Virus record (IMG/VR): IMGVR_UViG_3300042879_005258
Location: 1 to 34,288 of that record
Strand: one strand, 5' to 3'
DNA: 34,288 nucleotides
From: a virus
A program made the position numbers and the translations under genes. This document shows, piece after piece, positions 1 through 7,123 of this stretch (positions within the stretch are counted from its first letter, which is position 1; each line of letters starts with the position of its first letter). Under the pieces are notes generated by a model that did not search any database, had not been told where the DNA came from, and saw only the letters and a list, made by a program, of their open reading frames with translations.

Positions 1-223
1 ATGCTGCTTTCCACGGTGTTTCGCCACACATCGGGGAACTGGGGTTAAGATGAAGGTGGTCACCCCAAAACAGGGCGTCCATCGCCTCCTCGTCCTCGTG
101 GCAGGGGAAGAAGGGGATCGCTTTGTTGGGGGAGCCGAACTCCGCCTTGATCGCGGTGTCGCGCATTTCGTTTATGTGGGATTCGATGTCTTCGATGAGT
201 TTGGATGATACTTTGATAGCCAT
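1..223 (-). CDS. hypothetical protein, partial (C-terminus outside the window)
   Basis: The reading frame opens with ATG at 223 and stays open to the window edge for 74 residues. It begins MAIKVSSKLIEDIESHINEM and contains a Cys-His-acidic stretch (PCHEDEEAMDALFWGDHLH). I do not recognise the family. The start has no Shine-Dalgarno sequence. It is about 27 bases downstream of a copy of the conserved GGGTGTAATAT box (250-271), which would give it its own promoter. It is the last gene visible in the minus-strand early arm, so its length and function cannot be judged here. Confidence 0.65.
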   Translation of the reverse strand, partial: MAIKVSSKLIEDIESHINEMRDTAIKAEFGSPNKAIPFFPCHEDEEAMDALFWGDHLHLNPSSPMCGETPWKAA

Positions 224-249
224 AATTTTAGTTTTCTTGTTTAGGGTTG

Positions 250-271
250 ATGTTGCCGGAATATTACACCC
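250..271 (-). promoter_or_regulatory. conserved GGGTGTAATAT box, copy 1
   Basis: Read on the minus strand this is GGGTGTAATATTCC, five variable bases, then ACAT. It lies between the stop of the 273-866 gene and the start at 223, pointing at the latter. It is enclosed by a perfect 7-base inverted repeat, GTTGCCG at 252-258 and CGGCAAC at 278-284. No -35 hexamer is visible at 16-18 bases. Confidence 0.65.
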
Positions 272-272
272 G

Positions 273-866
273 TCACGCGGCAACGGCGGTCGGGGTGGTT
301 GTGTAACAGGAGTGGAGTTTGGGGAATTCTTCGCCCTCGCACTTGGCCTTGAAGGCTTCGACGACAAGGAAATCCAAGTAGCCGGGCGGCAGGGCTGCAG
401 GGGTGGGGAGCGGCTGGGCGAACTGGTTGCAGATCGCCACCGCGCCGTTGAACAAGTGGACGCTCTGCATAGTGTAGTAGGACTTGTGCGAGCGGGCTTT
501 GGTGGCCCGTCGATACATGCTGCTGGCCATCTCCAACTTATTGGAGACCCATTCTCTCGGCCCTTCGCCGCCGTCCAAAGAACTCACATGGATGGGCTGC
601 TTGCAGCATGAGCGATTCAAGGCGCAAGATACGAGGGATTTGTGCTTGGCGGTAGAGTTCGAGCGGGTTTTTTCGGTGAAGAGGATCAACCCGTCGCGCT
701 TTTCGGCGATGCAGAAGTGTGGTCCCCACGAGAATATCTTATCGTGTGTGGCCTCCATGCTGTTGGCTTCGAAGTGTTCGGCGTTGGGGCTGAGGGTGCC
801 GACCGCCCAAGCGACGGCCAGACTGCTGTTTGATTTGTAGCGGGTTTTGGGTCGTTTGTTTCTCAT
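273..866 (-). CDS. hypothetical protein, 197 aa
   Basis: A 197-residue basic protein of no family I recognise. It starts at ATG 866, seven bases after the previous gene's stop, and its stop abuts the regulatory box at 250-271. The N-terminus (MRNKRPKTRYKSNSSLA) is basic, and a central segment reads WGPHFCIAEKRDGLILFTEKT. There is no signal peptide or clear membrane segment. The 3' part contains one of the dispersed CAGGGCTGCAGGGGTGG elements (390-406), read here as Pro-Ala-Ala-Leu-Pro. It is the penultimate gene of the chain that begins with the MoxR gene at 4546, so co-transcription with the AAA+/VWA genes is likely but not shown. Confidence 0.6.
   Translation of the reverse strand: MRNKRPKTRYKSNSSLAVAWAVGTLSPNAEHFEANSMEATHDKIFSWGPHFCIAEKRDGLILFTEKTRSNSTAKHKSLVSCALNRSCCKQPIHVSSLDGGEGPREWVSNKLEMASSMYRRATKARSHKSYYTMQSVHLFNGAVAICNQFAQPLPTPAALPPGYLDFLVVEAFKAKCEGEEFPKLHSCYTTTPTAVAA
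390..406 (+). repeat. dispersed element GGGYTGCAGGG, first copy
   Basis: CAGGGCTGCAGGGGTGG here recurs exactly at 4604-4620. Shorter versions occur at 4728-4741, 7079-7099 (tandem), 9834-9856 (tandem) and inverted at 9133-9150. It is found both inside small genes and in the non-coding regions. Confidence 0.5.
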
Positions 867-872
867 GGTTTG

Positions 873-1154
873 TCAGTTGTTGAATTTCTTGGCGACGGCG
901 AGGGCTGTAACCAACTCGTCGAATTCGTCGTCTTTGAGTTGCAGGGCGCGGACGAACGCGCCGGAGGTGAAGTCGCGGTAGCTGCCGAACCTGGAGGAAC
1001 GGCGGTCCCATCCGCGTGCGATGTGTGAAGGGTGGCAGACACCCTTGAGTTTGCGGCTGCGCTTCTCGCGCATGTCGGGCTTGCACTCACATTTTACAGG
1101 GTGCGGCTGCGACAGGGCTGCGAGGGAACGCATGAGGTCGGGTTCGATGGTCAT
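873..1154 (-). CDS. hypothetical protein, 93 aa
   Basis: A 93-residue protein starting MTIEPDLMRSLAALSQPHP. Its ATG at 1154 overlaps the previous gene's TGA by four bases (ATGA), so translational coupling is expected. Two cysteines and two histidines (VKCECKPDMRE and KGVCHPSHIARGW) fall within about 25 residues and could bind a metal, but the spacing matches no zinc finger I know. The C-terminus (ALQLKDDEFDELVTALAVAKKF) is an amphipathic helix. Function unknown. Confidence 0.65.
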   Translation of the reverse strand: MTIEPDLMRSLAALSQPHPVKCECKPDMREKRSRKLKGVCHPSHIARGWDRRSSRFGSYRDFTSGAFVRALQLKDDEFDELVTALAVAKKFNN

Positions 1155-1774
1155 AGGAGGTTTCCTTTCTTGCTGTAAAGCCAGTCGTTGGCGCTGCTCA
1201 TTTCAGCGACATGTTCTTCGCTGGTGAGGTATTCGTATTCCGCTTCGAGGGCCTTGTAGATTTGTTGGGCAAGGTCGCGGGCCTCTTCGAGAATGGGGGC
1301 TTCCTTGAATTCCTCGCACATCTCGTCGAGGAACTCCTCGGATTCCGGAGTCGAATGGTAGAAATACAAGTCCCAATCGGATAGAGACATGTTCATTCGG
1401 CAGTGGGATGTGTTGGAAATCTCGATGCCCCCGCCGATAATGAACGAGCCGGGGTCGTAGCCGTCCATCTTCCAAGTGACACGCTGGACGAGCAGTTTGT
1501 CGCGAGCTTCTTGGGACAGCCACTTCTCGGCCTCCTTGTCGTAAAACCGGAACCGTCCGGAGAAAGCGGCCCCATCGCCTGGGCAATGGAATCCGCTGAA
1601 GCTGATCTGGGTGTCGAAATACCCTTTCTCTTTGAGCTTTTCGGACCACTCCTCGTAGACGGGCTCATACCAACTGCTGTCGAGCGTTTGGGCATACTCG
1701 ACAATCGCGGTCTGTTTGGCCTCGCGATCGAGTTCGTGGAATTGGAACGCGATTTTCTTTGGTGCTATAGTCAT
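1151..1774 (-). CDS. conserved phage-type hypothetical protein, 207 aa
   Basis: A 207-residue acidic protein. The segment ISFSGFHCPGDGAAFSGRF (about residues 57-75) resembles the SGFxxxGDGAxFxG signature of a family of uncharacterised proteins common in phage early regions. No catalytic motif is assigned. Its start at 1774 lies 55 bases beyond the VWA gene's stop. A perfect 8-base hairpin (1793-1815) lies in that gap, so expression may be partly uncoupled from the genes upstream. The 3' end overlaps the next start by ATGA. I infer only that it is an early accessory function. Confidence 0.7.
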   Translation of the reverse strand: MTIAPKKIAFQFHELDREAKQTAIVEYAQTLDSSWYEPVYEEWSEKLKEKGYFDTQISFSGFHCPGDGAAFSGRFRFYDKEAEKWLSQEARDKLLVQRVTWKMDGYDPGSFIIGGGIEISNTSHCRMNMSLSDWDLYFYHSTPESEEFLDEMCEEFKEAPILEEARDLAQQIYKALEAEYEYLTSEEHVAEMSSANDWLYSKKGNLL

Positions 1775-1792
1775 CTTAATTTTTAAGGTATT

Positions 1793-1815
1793 CCCGCAGG
1801 GATCGGACCTGCGGG
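1793..1815 (-). terminator. intergenic hairpin, partial terminator or attenuator
   Basis: CCCGCAGG and CCTGCGGG form a perfect 8-base stem around a 7-base loop, between the VWA gene stop (1829) and the next start (1774). On the minus strand no U-run follows, so it may modulate read-through, pause polymerase or protect an mRNA end rather than act as a full terminator. Confidence 0.45.
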
Positions 1816-1828
1816 ATGGGTTGGTGGG

Positions 1829-3061
1829 TTATTCCTTGACCTGCACGACCTCGCCATACGGGGCATCGGTGCAGTCGGACCATGTGGCCCAGAGCACAGG
1901 GTAGCCGGGAGGGGTTTGGCGGTGGGAGCCGTAGAGGTCGGTGAGATAGACGAGCGCCTTGCAGTTGATGCGTTGCTGCTCGACCCAGTCGAACACGGGC
2001 ACGAAGCTGGTGCCGCCCCCGCCCTGCGGACGGAAGATGATAGTATCGTCCGGTCCGAACTCGGCGGTGTTGTGAACCGCCGCGTCGCAGGCGACGCAGT
2101 GCGTCTTGATGGGGCGAAGGTCGCTGTGGATGGCGTTGACCTCGGCCATGAAGGCGTCGAGCATCGGGCCGTCGATGGAACCGGAGGTGTCGAATGCGAC
2201 GACAATCTCGCCAGCGGCCTCTTCGTCGCCGATGTCGGGGATGTAGATGTCGTCAGGCAGGAAGCGGCGGTCGGGCTTCATCCAGTCGTAATCGTTGCGG
2301 ACGATCTCGGTGAGGAAGCGGCGAAGCACGGTGCGCCATGGAACCTTGGGGGCGAGTATCTCATCGACAAGACGCTCGGCGGCGGCGGGCAGGTTGCCCT
2401 GCATCCGTGCAGCTTGGGCGGCTTGGGCGAGGCTGCGCTTGGCCTCGGCGATCATGTCGTCGTTGGACTTCTTGCGTCCGGTCTGCGGATCGACGGGGGT
2501 GACGCCGTCGAGGACTTCGCCGGGGCCACACTTGTTGCCGGGCTTGGGCTGGTTGCCTGGCTGACTGCCTTGGCCGCCCTGTCCGCCTGGAGGTGGTGGC
2601 GGGGGATCGGGCAGCTTGGCGTAGATTTCCTCCCACGACATACCAGCATACTGCGGGTCGAGCAGGGCACCGGGCGGCAGGGCGATCCCCTTGACACCGG
2701 ACTGGATACAGTCGTCGATGATCTGGTTGATCGCATAGTCCATGGCGATGTTGGCTTTCTGGTGGTCGCGGTCGCCCTTTCGCCACGGATGGCCGAGGGC
2801 GACATGGAGCGCCTCGTGGACATAGGTGCCGAGTATCTCGGGGTCCGACAGGGTCTTGGCGAACTGCGGGTTGATGAGCAGGCTGGCACCGTCGGTTGCC
2901 ATGGTCTCGACATCCTCGGTGTAGCCGCGATTGAGCCCGAGGAAGAGCGAGGCAAAGAACGGGTGGGTCATTACCAGTTCGATGACTTGCTTCTCGGAGC
3001 GTTTGATGATCTCGCTGATTTCAGCCTGCGAGAGGGGCTGTGGTGGTGTTGCGACTTGCAT
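1829..3061 (-). CDS. VWA domain protein with HExxH metallopeptidase-like motif, 410 aa
   Basis: A 410-residue protein of the predicted metallopeptidase/VWA type (DUF2201-like). An N-terminal zincin-type motif HEALH (residues 82-86) is followed by another His at 91. A Pro/Gly/Gln-rich linker covers about 150-180. A C-terminal VWA domain carries the MIDAS signature DTSGS (291-295). VWA proteins of this sort usually work with MoxR AAA+ ATPases as metal-dependent chaperone pairs. The MoxR gene lies just upstream at 3509-4546, with one small gene between. The start at 3061 is preceded by GAGGA, one of the few recognisable Shine-Dalgarno sequences here, and overlaps the 3021-3512 gene by 41 bases. 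That both active-site motifs are intact is seen; peptidase activity is inferred. Confidence 0.85.
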   Translation of the reverse strand: MQVATPPQPLSQAEISEIIKRSEKQVIELVMTHPFFASLFLGLNRGYTEDVETMATDGASLLINPQFAKTLSDPEILGTYVHEALHVALGHPWRKGDRDHQKANIAMDYAINQIIDDCIQSGVKGIALPPGALLDPQYAGMSWEEIYAKLPDPPPPPPGGQGGQGSQPGNQPKPGNKCGPGEVLDGVTPVDPQTGRKKSNDDMIAEAKRSLAQAAQAARMQGNLPAAAERLVDEILAPKVPWRTVLRRFLTEIVRNDYDWMKPDRRFLPDDIYIPDIGDEEAAGEIVVAFDTSGSIDGPMLDAFMAEVNAIHSDLRPIKTHCVACDAAVHNTAEFGPDDTIIFRPQGGGGTSFVPVFDWVEQQRINCKALVYLTDLYGSHRQTPPGYPVLWATWSDCTDAPYGEVVQVKE

Positions 3062-3512
3062 GTATAGTCCTCAGTGTGGTTTTGTGGTCGACGCCCTCCA
3101 TTTTTGCGACGACGAGCAGGGCGTTGAACTCGTCGCTGAATTCGATAGGTTTGGAGCCCCACTTTTCGGGGCCGATGCGGTTGCTGTGGGCGATGCGGCA
3201 GGCGAGAGCCAGTCGATACAAGTCCCACTCCGAACGAGTGTTTCGCAGAAATTTGGCGATAGCTTGCTTGGAATCAGACTTGATGACGATTGTTCCGGTC
3301 ACCGCATCGGCGAGGAACCACTTTTTAAACTGCCAGTTGTTCCACCTATCGGTGGCTCGGAACAGATACATCTTGGTGAATTTGAACACCTCGCGGTCCG
3401 CCTTGAGGCGGAACCGAGCGGGGTATCCGAACCACTTGTGTTCGCCCCGGAAAGGAACCCTCGCAGCTCCTCCTTCTTGGTTGGGCTCCATCTGCTTGGA
3501 GATCGTGATCAC
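3021..3512 (-). CDS. hypothetical protein between the MoxR and VWA genes, 163 aa
   Basis: The frame runs from a GTG at 3512 that overlaps the MoxR stop as GTGA, giving 163 residues; an internal ATG at 3491 is the alternative start. The protein is basic and aromatic (FRGEHKWFGYPARFRLKADREVFKF) with no recognised domain. Its end overlaps the VWA gene start by 41 bases. Sandwiched between a MoxR ATPase and a VWA protein, it could be an adaptor or substrate of that pair, by position alone. It shares a loosely similar size and layout with the 273-866 product, but I cannot align the two convincingly. Confidence 0.65.
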   Translation of the reverse strand: MITISKQMEPNQEGGAARVPFRGEHKWFGYPARFRLKADREVFKFTKMYLFRATDRWNNWQFKKWFLADAVTGTIVIKSDSKQAIAKFLRNTRSEWDLYRLALACRIAHSNRIGPEKWGSKPIEFSDEFNALLVVAKMEGVDHKTTLRTIHASRNTTTAPLAG

Positions 3513-4546
3513 AGCAGCACATCCCGGTTGTCGCTGGCCCACTTGATGAAGTCCTTGGTGGTGGTGAGCCCCTTGGTCAGCTTGTGGGTGAGGCGCACAC
3601 CGAAGACCTCGAACTCCTTGGGCAGGCGGCTGAGGTAGGTGATGACACGGCCGAAGTTGGCCGGTGTGGTGCGCTGGGACAGCGCCGCACACACCGCATA
3701 GCGGGGCGACGGGGCGGTGGGGACATCGGCACCCGTGGGGTCCATGAGGATGCCGTCGATCGAGGGCAACTGCTCGTAGGTGTCGAGGAAGGAGCCGAAC
3801 TCGGCGGCGGGACCGGCACCGAGGATACCCTCCAGCATCGGGACACGCAGCGAACTCGGCGGGTTGGAGGCGACGAGTCGGGCCGTGGCCTCCCAGCTAC
3901 GGGGCGAGGCGAAACCCTGCTCGCCGTCCCACTTGGCGGGGTCGAACGAATGCAGCAAGCCGGGGCGGAAGCGAAGGAAGGCGATGACACGGACATCGAC
4001 ACCGGCACCCAGCGCCCACTCGGTCCAGTCATCGAGGTCGGGAACCAAGTGGAGGAACATGACGCGGTTGGCCATGGCCGAGCTAAGCTTCTCGACATGG
4101 CAGCGGTCGCTTTGCGAGTTACCGGCGAGCATGATGAAGGTGTTCTCGGGAGCACGCCACTCGCCGACACGGCGCTCAAGGGCGATCTGCAAGGCGATGT
4201 TCTGGTTCTGCTTCGGCGCATTGGGGAACTCGTCGAGGTTGAGCGTGGAGTTCGGGTCGCTGGGCAACAGGGCTGGAATGCTAAAGCGCATCCTGTTGGA
4301 CTCGCGGTCGATGTAGGGGAAGCCGCACATGTCGGTCGGCGAATGCTGGCCGAGATACACGGGACGGTAGAGGTCGTCGCTGCCGCTGCGCTTGAGCGAG
4401 AACTGTCGAGCCATGGACGATTTGCCCAAGCCCGGAGGCGAGAGCACGAAGGGGACGAGCTTGGCCTCGTCGCAGTAGCGGAAAGCCTCCACGAGTTGGG
4501 AGGGCTTCACGGTGGTCTTGTTGTTGGCGATGGTTGTCTTGGACAT
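3509..4546 (-). CDS. MoxR-type AAA+ ATPase, 345 aa
   Basis: A 345-residue AAA+ ATPase. It shows Walker A (PPGLGKSS, residues 37-44), Walker B (LNLDEF, 102-106), sensor 1 (AGN, 141-143) and a candidate arginine finger in SAMANRVMF. The order and spacing match MoxR/RavA-like ATPases, which remodel or activate proteins and are usually encoded beside a VWA partner, as here (1829-3061). It starts at ATG 4546 without a Shine-Dalgarno sequence, about 25 bases downstream of a conserved GGGTGTAAT box (4570-4591), so it probably heads the 4546-to-273 transcription unit. A phage role in host takeover, virion maturation or counter-defence is open. Confidence 0.85.
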   Translation of the reverse strand: MSKTTIANNKTTVKPSQLVEAFRYCDEAKLVPFVLSPPGLGKSSMARQFSLKRSGSDDLYRPVYLGQHSPTDMCGFPYIDRESNRMRFSIPALLPSDPNSTLNLDEFPNAPKQNQNIALQIALERRVGEWRAPENTFIMLAGNSQSDRCHVEKLSSAMANRVMFLHLVPDLDDWTEWALGAGVDVRVIAFLRFRPGLLHSFDPAKWDGEQGFASPRSWEATARLVASNPPSSLRVPMLEGILGAGPAAEFGSFLDTYEQLPSIDGILMDPTGADVPTAPSPRYAVCAALSQRTTPANFGRVITYLSRLPKEFEVFGVRLTHKLTKGLTTTKDFIKWASDNRDVLL

Positions 4547-4561
4547 AATAGGTTTTTTCTG

Positions 4562-4768
4562 TTAGTTTGTTGTCTCTGTGGTATTACACCCGTTGCACGA
4601 CAACAGGGCTGCAGGGGTGGAAGGTTCTTCGTCCGGGGGTGTTGGTGGTTGTCCGCTGCCGGGCAACGGCATGAAGGTTTCTTCGAGTGAGGGGTAAACC
4701 TGCAGCACGGTGCCGTCTTCAAAGACGAGGGGCTGCAGGGAGTCGGGGTCTCTTCTAGGCGAGTTCAT
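4562..4768 (-). CDS. small proline-rich protein, 68 aa
   Basis: A 68-residue frame starting at ATG 4768 inside the last codons of the HTH gene (14-base overlap). It is rich in Pro, Glu and Ser (GSGQPPTPPDEEPSTPAALL) and ends NTTETTN. Its last codons run through the conserved promoter-like box at 4570-4591 and a CAGGGCTGCAGGGGTGG element (4604-4620). No family recognised. It is supported mainly by its place in the coupled chain and could be spurious. Confidence 0.45.
   Translation of the reverse strand: MNSPRRDPDSLQPLVFEDGTVLQVYPSLEETFMPLPGSGQPPTPPDEEPSTPAALLSCNGCNTTETTN
4570..4591 (-). promoter_or_regulatory. conserved GGGTGTAATAT box, copy 2
   Basis: On the minus strand: GGGTGTAATACCA, five variable bases, ACAA. 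It lies 24 bases upstream of the MoxR ATG at 4546 and points at it. It overlaps the 3' end of the preceding small frame. No clear -35 hexamer. Confidence 0.65.
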
Positions 4769-5093
4769 CGCGGAGTTTGTTGGCGGTGGGCCATGCGACA
4801 CCGAGCTTCTTGGCGAGGCGATAGGTGGAGAGGCGCTTGTCGCGGACCATCTTGACCTGGGCCATGGTCAAACGCTCGACCATCGGGCGGCGACCCCGTC
4901 GCTTGCGTCTGGGCGGCAGGGTTGTCTTGGAGGGCATCTCCGTTGGCTGAAGGCAGACCCTGCGGTAGAGGTCCGCGAGGAGTCGATTGTGGTCGTTCTC
5001 CCAGCCGACTTGGTTGAGGTGGGACTGTGTGACAGCCCGCAAACCGAAGGGCCGCAGGGCTGTATCGAGGAGGTTTAGTAGTGCTTGTTTCAT
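4755..5093 (-). CDS. small basic protein with C-terminal helix-turn-helix, 112 aa
   Basis: A 112-residue protein. After an Arg/Lys-rich tract (PPRRKRRGRRPM, about 71-82), the C-terminus LTMAQVKMVRDKRLSTYRLAKKLGVAWPTANKLRDEL reads as a resolvase-like helix-turn-helix, with a typical recognition helix in GVAWPTANKLRDE. The N-terminal 60 residues are not recognised. It is probably a DNA-binding early regulator and one of several candidates for binding the conserved boxes. It starts at ATG 5093, six bases from the preceding stop. Confidence 0.65.
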   Translation of the reverse strand: MKQALLNLLDTALRPFGLRAVTQSHLNQVGWENDHNRLLADLYRRVCLQPTEMPSKTTLPPRRKRRGRRPMVERLTMAQVKMVRDKRLSTYRLAKKLGVAWPTANKLRDELA

Positions 5094-5098
5094 TGTGT

Positions 5099-5446
5099 TT
5101 ATTCGAGTTTGTTTGCGACCATCGTGGCGATGGTCTGTTCGTGGGTCGGGAGACGGTCCATGTTGTCGGCGAGGTGGTTGAACATCCTTGCGACAGCGCG
5201 GAGCCAGTCGGAGTTGAAGGCGTCGAGACTCGACAAACGGCTTTCGTCGAGTTTTATCTCCGCACTCCCCATATCTACATGGTTCGAATTAGATCCGACA
5301 ATTTTCAGCCCCGAAACCCTGCGAGAAGAGTCGGAAACCTCGGCGGTTAAGAGTGTGGAAAGAGCAATGGTTTTAGACTGTGCTAATGCGGTGGAGCAGG
5401 TGTCGCTTGCTTTAAGATCGTAGTGAGTTTTTCGTAATACGCTCAT
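5099..5446 (-). CDS. hypothetical protein, 115 aa
   Basis: A 115-residue Ser/Leu-rich protein (MSVLRKTHYDLKASDTCS) with no recognised motif. The ATG at 5446 overlaps the previous stop by ATGA. The C-terminal half (SSLDAFNSDWLRAVARMFNHLADNMDRL) looks helical. Function unknown; a member of the 6605-to-4562 coupled chain. Confidence 0.6.
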   Translation of the reverse strand: MSVLRKTHYDLKASDTCSTALAQSKTIALSTLLTAEVSDSSRRVSGLKIVGSNSNHVDMGSAEIKLDESRLSSLDAFNSDWLRAVARMFNHLADNMDRLPTHEQTIATMVANKLE

Positions 5447-5961
5447 GTGTGAATACCCCAGAGACAGGGCTCAAGGGTTACAGTGAAGGTTTGTCCGGCC
5501 CGTGGGCCGTGGTAGATGAGGCCGCCGTTGTAGATGTAGCGGTATTCGTATCGGTGGAAGGCGAGATCCCAACGGACACAACGCTCGGCGGGTTCCTCGC
5601 CATAGGGCAACACCCTGTTGTAGGAATACCAGGCGAGGCTGAATCCGTGGAACGATCCGTCGTCATGGATGTGGCAGATCGAGGCGGGCACCTCGATTGA
5701 GCGTCCGTCCTCTTCCACAGTGATCTTGTGGTCGGGCACAAGGCGTTCCAAGTTCTTGAGGAAGTCGTTGGCAAGCGTGGTGGCGAACTCGGGGTTGCCG
5801 CCGTCTCGGATGCCGACGATGTAGCCGACTACCGAAGCGGCCCGTGCAAGTCCGGACTCGGTCCAGACAAGGGCTCGGTTCATGTAGCGGAGTCGATGCT
5901 CGGGGTAGCCGTAAAGCATATCCGAGAGTTGGTCGATGGGGGTTTGTGTTTGTGTAGTCAT
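5443..5961 (-). CDS. hypothetical protein, 172 aa
   Basis: A 172-residue soluble-looking protein starting MTTQTQTPIDQLSDMLYGY at 5961, where the ATGA overlap with the previous gene fixes the start. The C-terminal half is rich in Tyr, Trp and His (HDDGSFHGFSLAWYSYNRV and FHRYEYRYIYNGGLIYHG), suggesting a beta-rich fold. No family recognised. Coupled at both ends by ATGA overlaps, so it is very likely a real gene. Confidence 0.7.
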   Translation of the reverse strand: MTTQTQTPIDQLSDMLYGYPEHRLRYMNRALVWTESGLARAASVVGYIVGIRDGGNPEFATTLANDFLKNLERLVPDHKITVEEDGRSIEVPASICHIHDDGSFHGFSLAWYSYNRVLPYGEEPAERCVRWDLAFHRYEYRYIYNGGLIYHGPRAGQTFTVTLEPCLWGIHT

Positions 5962-6164
5962 AGGGTTTCTTTTTGTTGGGGATACAGGTCTGCTGGTATG
6001 GGTAAGTGGCACTCGACCACTCGGGGACTGCGATGACCCAGTGAAGGATCGTCAGCGTGGCGCTTGGCCTCCTCATAGGTGGAGAAGACCCTGCGGGTGA
6101 GCAAAGCCAAGGGGGCTTCGCAGTCGGAATCATTGGTTCCGATGACAAGGTATTGGTTGTTCAT
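5958..6164 (-). CDS. small hypothetical protein, 68 aa
   Basis: A 68-residue protein, MNNQYLVIGTNDSDCEAPLALL onward, starting at 6164, four bases after the previous stop. The end overlaps the next gene as ATGA. The segment LLTRRVFSTYEEAKRHADDP resembles small phage or ICE proteins with a YLVIxxxD...TFEEAKxHA pattern. Function unknown. Confidence 0.65.
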   Translation of the reverse strand: MNNQYLVIGTNDSDCEAPLALLTRRVFSTYEEAKRHADDPSLGHRSPRVVECHLPIPADLYPQQKETL

Positions 6165-6168
6165 TTGT

Positions 6169-6432
6169 TTACAGGGTGAGGGTTGAGCCGTCCTCAAGGG
6201 TGGCGATGCCCTCCTTGATCGTGACTTGCCCGTTGATGCGGCGAAGGCGGGCGAGGAGTTTGGTGTTGTAGAAAAGCGCCATCCCCGGCTCGGTCATCAG
6301 CCACTCCTCAATCTCCGCATCCCACTCCATTGGGATTTTAATTGTGATTCTGCGTTCGATGTGGTTGCCCGAAGCGTCCGGCACTATTACTTCGAAGGGC
6401 TGGATTTCGATTGTTCCGTGTGGTTTGGTCAT
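6169..6432 (-). CDS. small hypothetical protein, 87 aa
   Basis: An 87-residue protein (MTKPHGTIEIQPFEVIVPDASG) starting at 6432, with ATGA overlap with the upstream gene. It has alternating beta-like segments and a C-terminal INGQVTIKEGIATLEDGSTLTL. No known motif. Its strict coupling supports reality; function unknown. Confidence 0.65.
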   Translation of the reverse strand: MTKPHGTIEIQPFEVIVPDASGNHIERRITIKIPMEWDAEIEEWLMTEPGMALFYNTKLLARLRRINGQVTIKEGIATLEDGSTLTL

Positions 6433-6605
6433 GTTGTTGCTTTCTTGGTGTTGAGGTTGTCGACCATCCTCGCAAGGCGAAGGAGTTCGTCGGTGGCGGA
6501 TCGCCGGGCTTCCGCCGAAGCCTCGGGGTTTTCGAGGACGGTGATGTAGATGCGGACCGCGAACTCCCACGAGGGAGTGAGGTCGATGGTTTCGGGTGTA
6601 GTCAT
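6429..6605 (-). CDS. small helical protein, 58 aa
   Basis: A 58-residue protein (MTTPETIDLTPSWEFAVRIYI) starting at ATG 6605. Most of the sequence is amphipathic helix (EASAEARRSATDELLRLARMVDNLN). It overlaps the next start by ATGA. Function unknown. Confidence 0.6.
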   Translation of the reverse strand: MTTPETIDLTPSWEFAVRIYITVLENPEASAEARRSATDELLRLARMVDNLNTKKATT

Positions 6606-6610
6606 ATGCT

Positions 6611-6700
6611 TTAGAAGCAGGCGAAGAGCACGACGAGGGCGAGGTAGCCGAAGACGGCGATTGAGAGGAAGCACAGGGCTTCCAAGACAAGTTGTTTCAT
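6611..6700 (-). CDS. 29-residue single-span membrane peptide
   Basis: A 29-residue frame, ATG 6700 to TAA 6611, encodes MKQLVLEALCFLSIAVFGYL followed by ALVVLFACF. After a short Lys-containing head it is almost entirely hydrophobic, giving one transmembrane helix. It sits five bases before the next gene and is the first gene after a TATAAT-containing conserved box (6725-6746). Membrane location is inferred from hydrophobicity only. It is too short for a classical holin. Confidence 0.55.
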   Translation of the reverse strand: MKQLVLEALCFLSIAVFGYLALVVLFACF

Positions 6701-6724
6701 GGCTGTGTTTCTGTTGTCACCAAT

Positions 6725-6746
6725 ATGTCTATTGGATATTATACCC
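6725..6746 (-). promoter_or_regulatory. conserved GGGTATAATAT box, copy 3 (perfect TATAAT)
   Basis: On the minus strand: GGGTATAATATCC, five variable bases, ACAT. It contains a consensus TATAAT and points to the gene chain starting at 6700. It is embedded in a long dyad, with GTCTATTGG at 6727-6735 and CCAACAGAC at 6745-6753 complementary at 8 of 9 positions. No good -35 hexamer. Confidence 0.7.
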
Positions 6747-6772
6747 AACAGACAATAAGTTTTCTGTGGCGT

Positions 6773-7009
6773 TCAATTAAAATACATGGCGAGTGTGTTT
6801 CCGTCGAAGGATGCGGCGACGGCGTGATCCTGCCGGGGCCTCCACTCCTCGGCGAGGGCTTGGGATTGCAGGTCGGCGTAGCTGACCCACTCCACGGCGA
6901 AGGGGAACTTCTCTTTCAGATTGCGGAGGCCGCGCTTCGGGTTGGGCTTGGCGTTGGGGTTGGTGCGGGGTTTAACGCTAGTGCGGGGTTTGTCGATGAC
7001 GAGGGACAT
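6773..7009 (-). CDS. small basic hypothetical protein, 78 aa
   Basis: A 78-residue protein starting MSLVIDKPRTSVKPRTNPNA at 7009. The first 35 residues are a Lys/Arg/Pro/Asn-rich, probably disordered tail; the rest (NLKEKFPFAVEWVSYADLQSQALAEEW) looks folded. No family recognised. It starts divergently from the plus-strand gene at 7124, with 114 bases between them. Confidence 0.55.
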   Translation of the reverse strand: MSLVIDKPRTSVKPRTNPNAKPNPKRGLRNLKEKFPFAVEWVSYADLQSQALAEEWRPRQDHAVAASFDGNTLAMYFN

Positions 7010-7123
7010 GGTGTTTTGTTCTTTCTGTTTTGGTTTAGGTTGGCGTTCGGGGGAGAGGGGAAGACTATGCAAAGGAAAAGGGTTGCAGGGCTGCAGGGTA
7101 ATGACATATTGGTGTCCTTACTT

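Noticed and set aside
1916-3067. Long plus-strand open frame (383 codons) opposite the VWA gene
   Set aside because: It is antisense to a gene with clear motifs and the product is low-complexity (Asp/Val/Leu/Gly repeats), as expected in GC-rich DNA.
3584-4690. Long plus-strand open frame opposite the MoxR ATPase
   Set aside because: Antisense shadow of a gene with intact Walker motifs; the composition is Gly/Glu/Val-rich without any motif.
6692-7123. Upstream extension of the plus-strand HTH gene
   Set aside because: It would run antisense through the 6773-7009 gene and its extra sequence is Gly-rich and non-protein-like.
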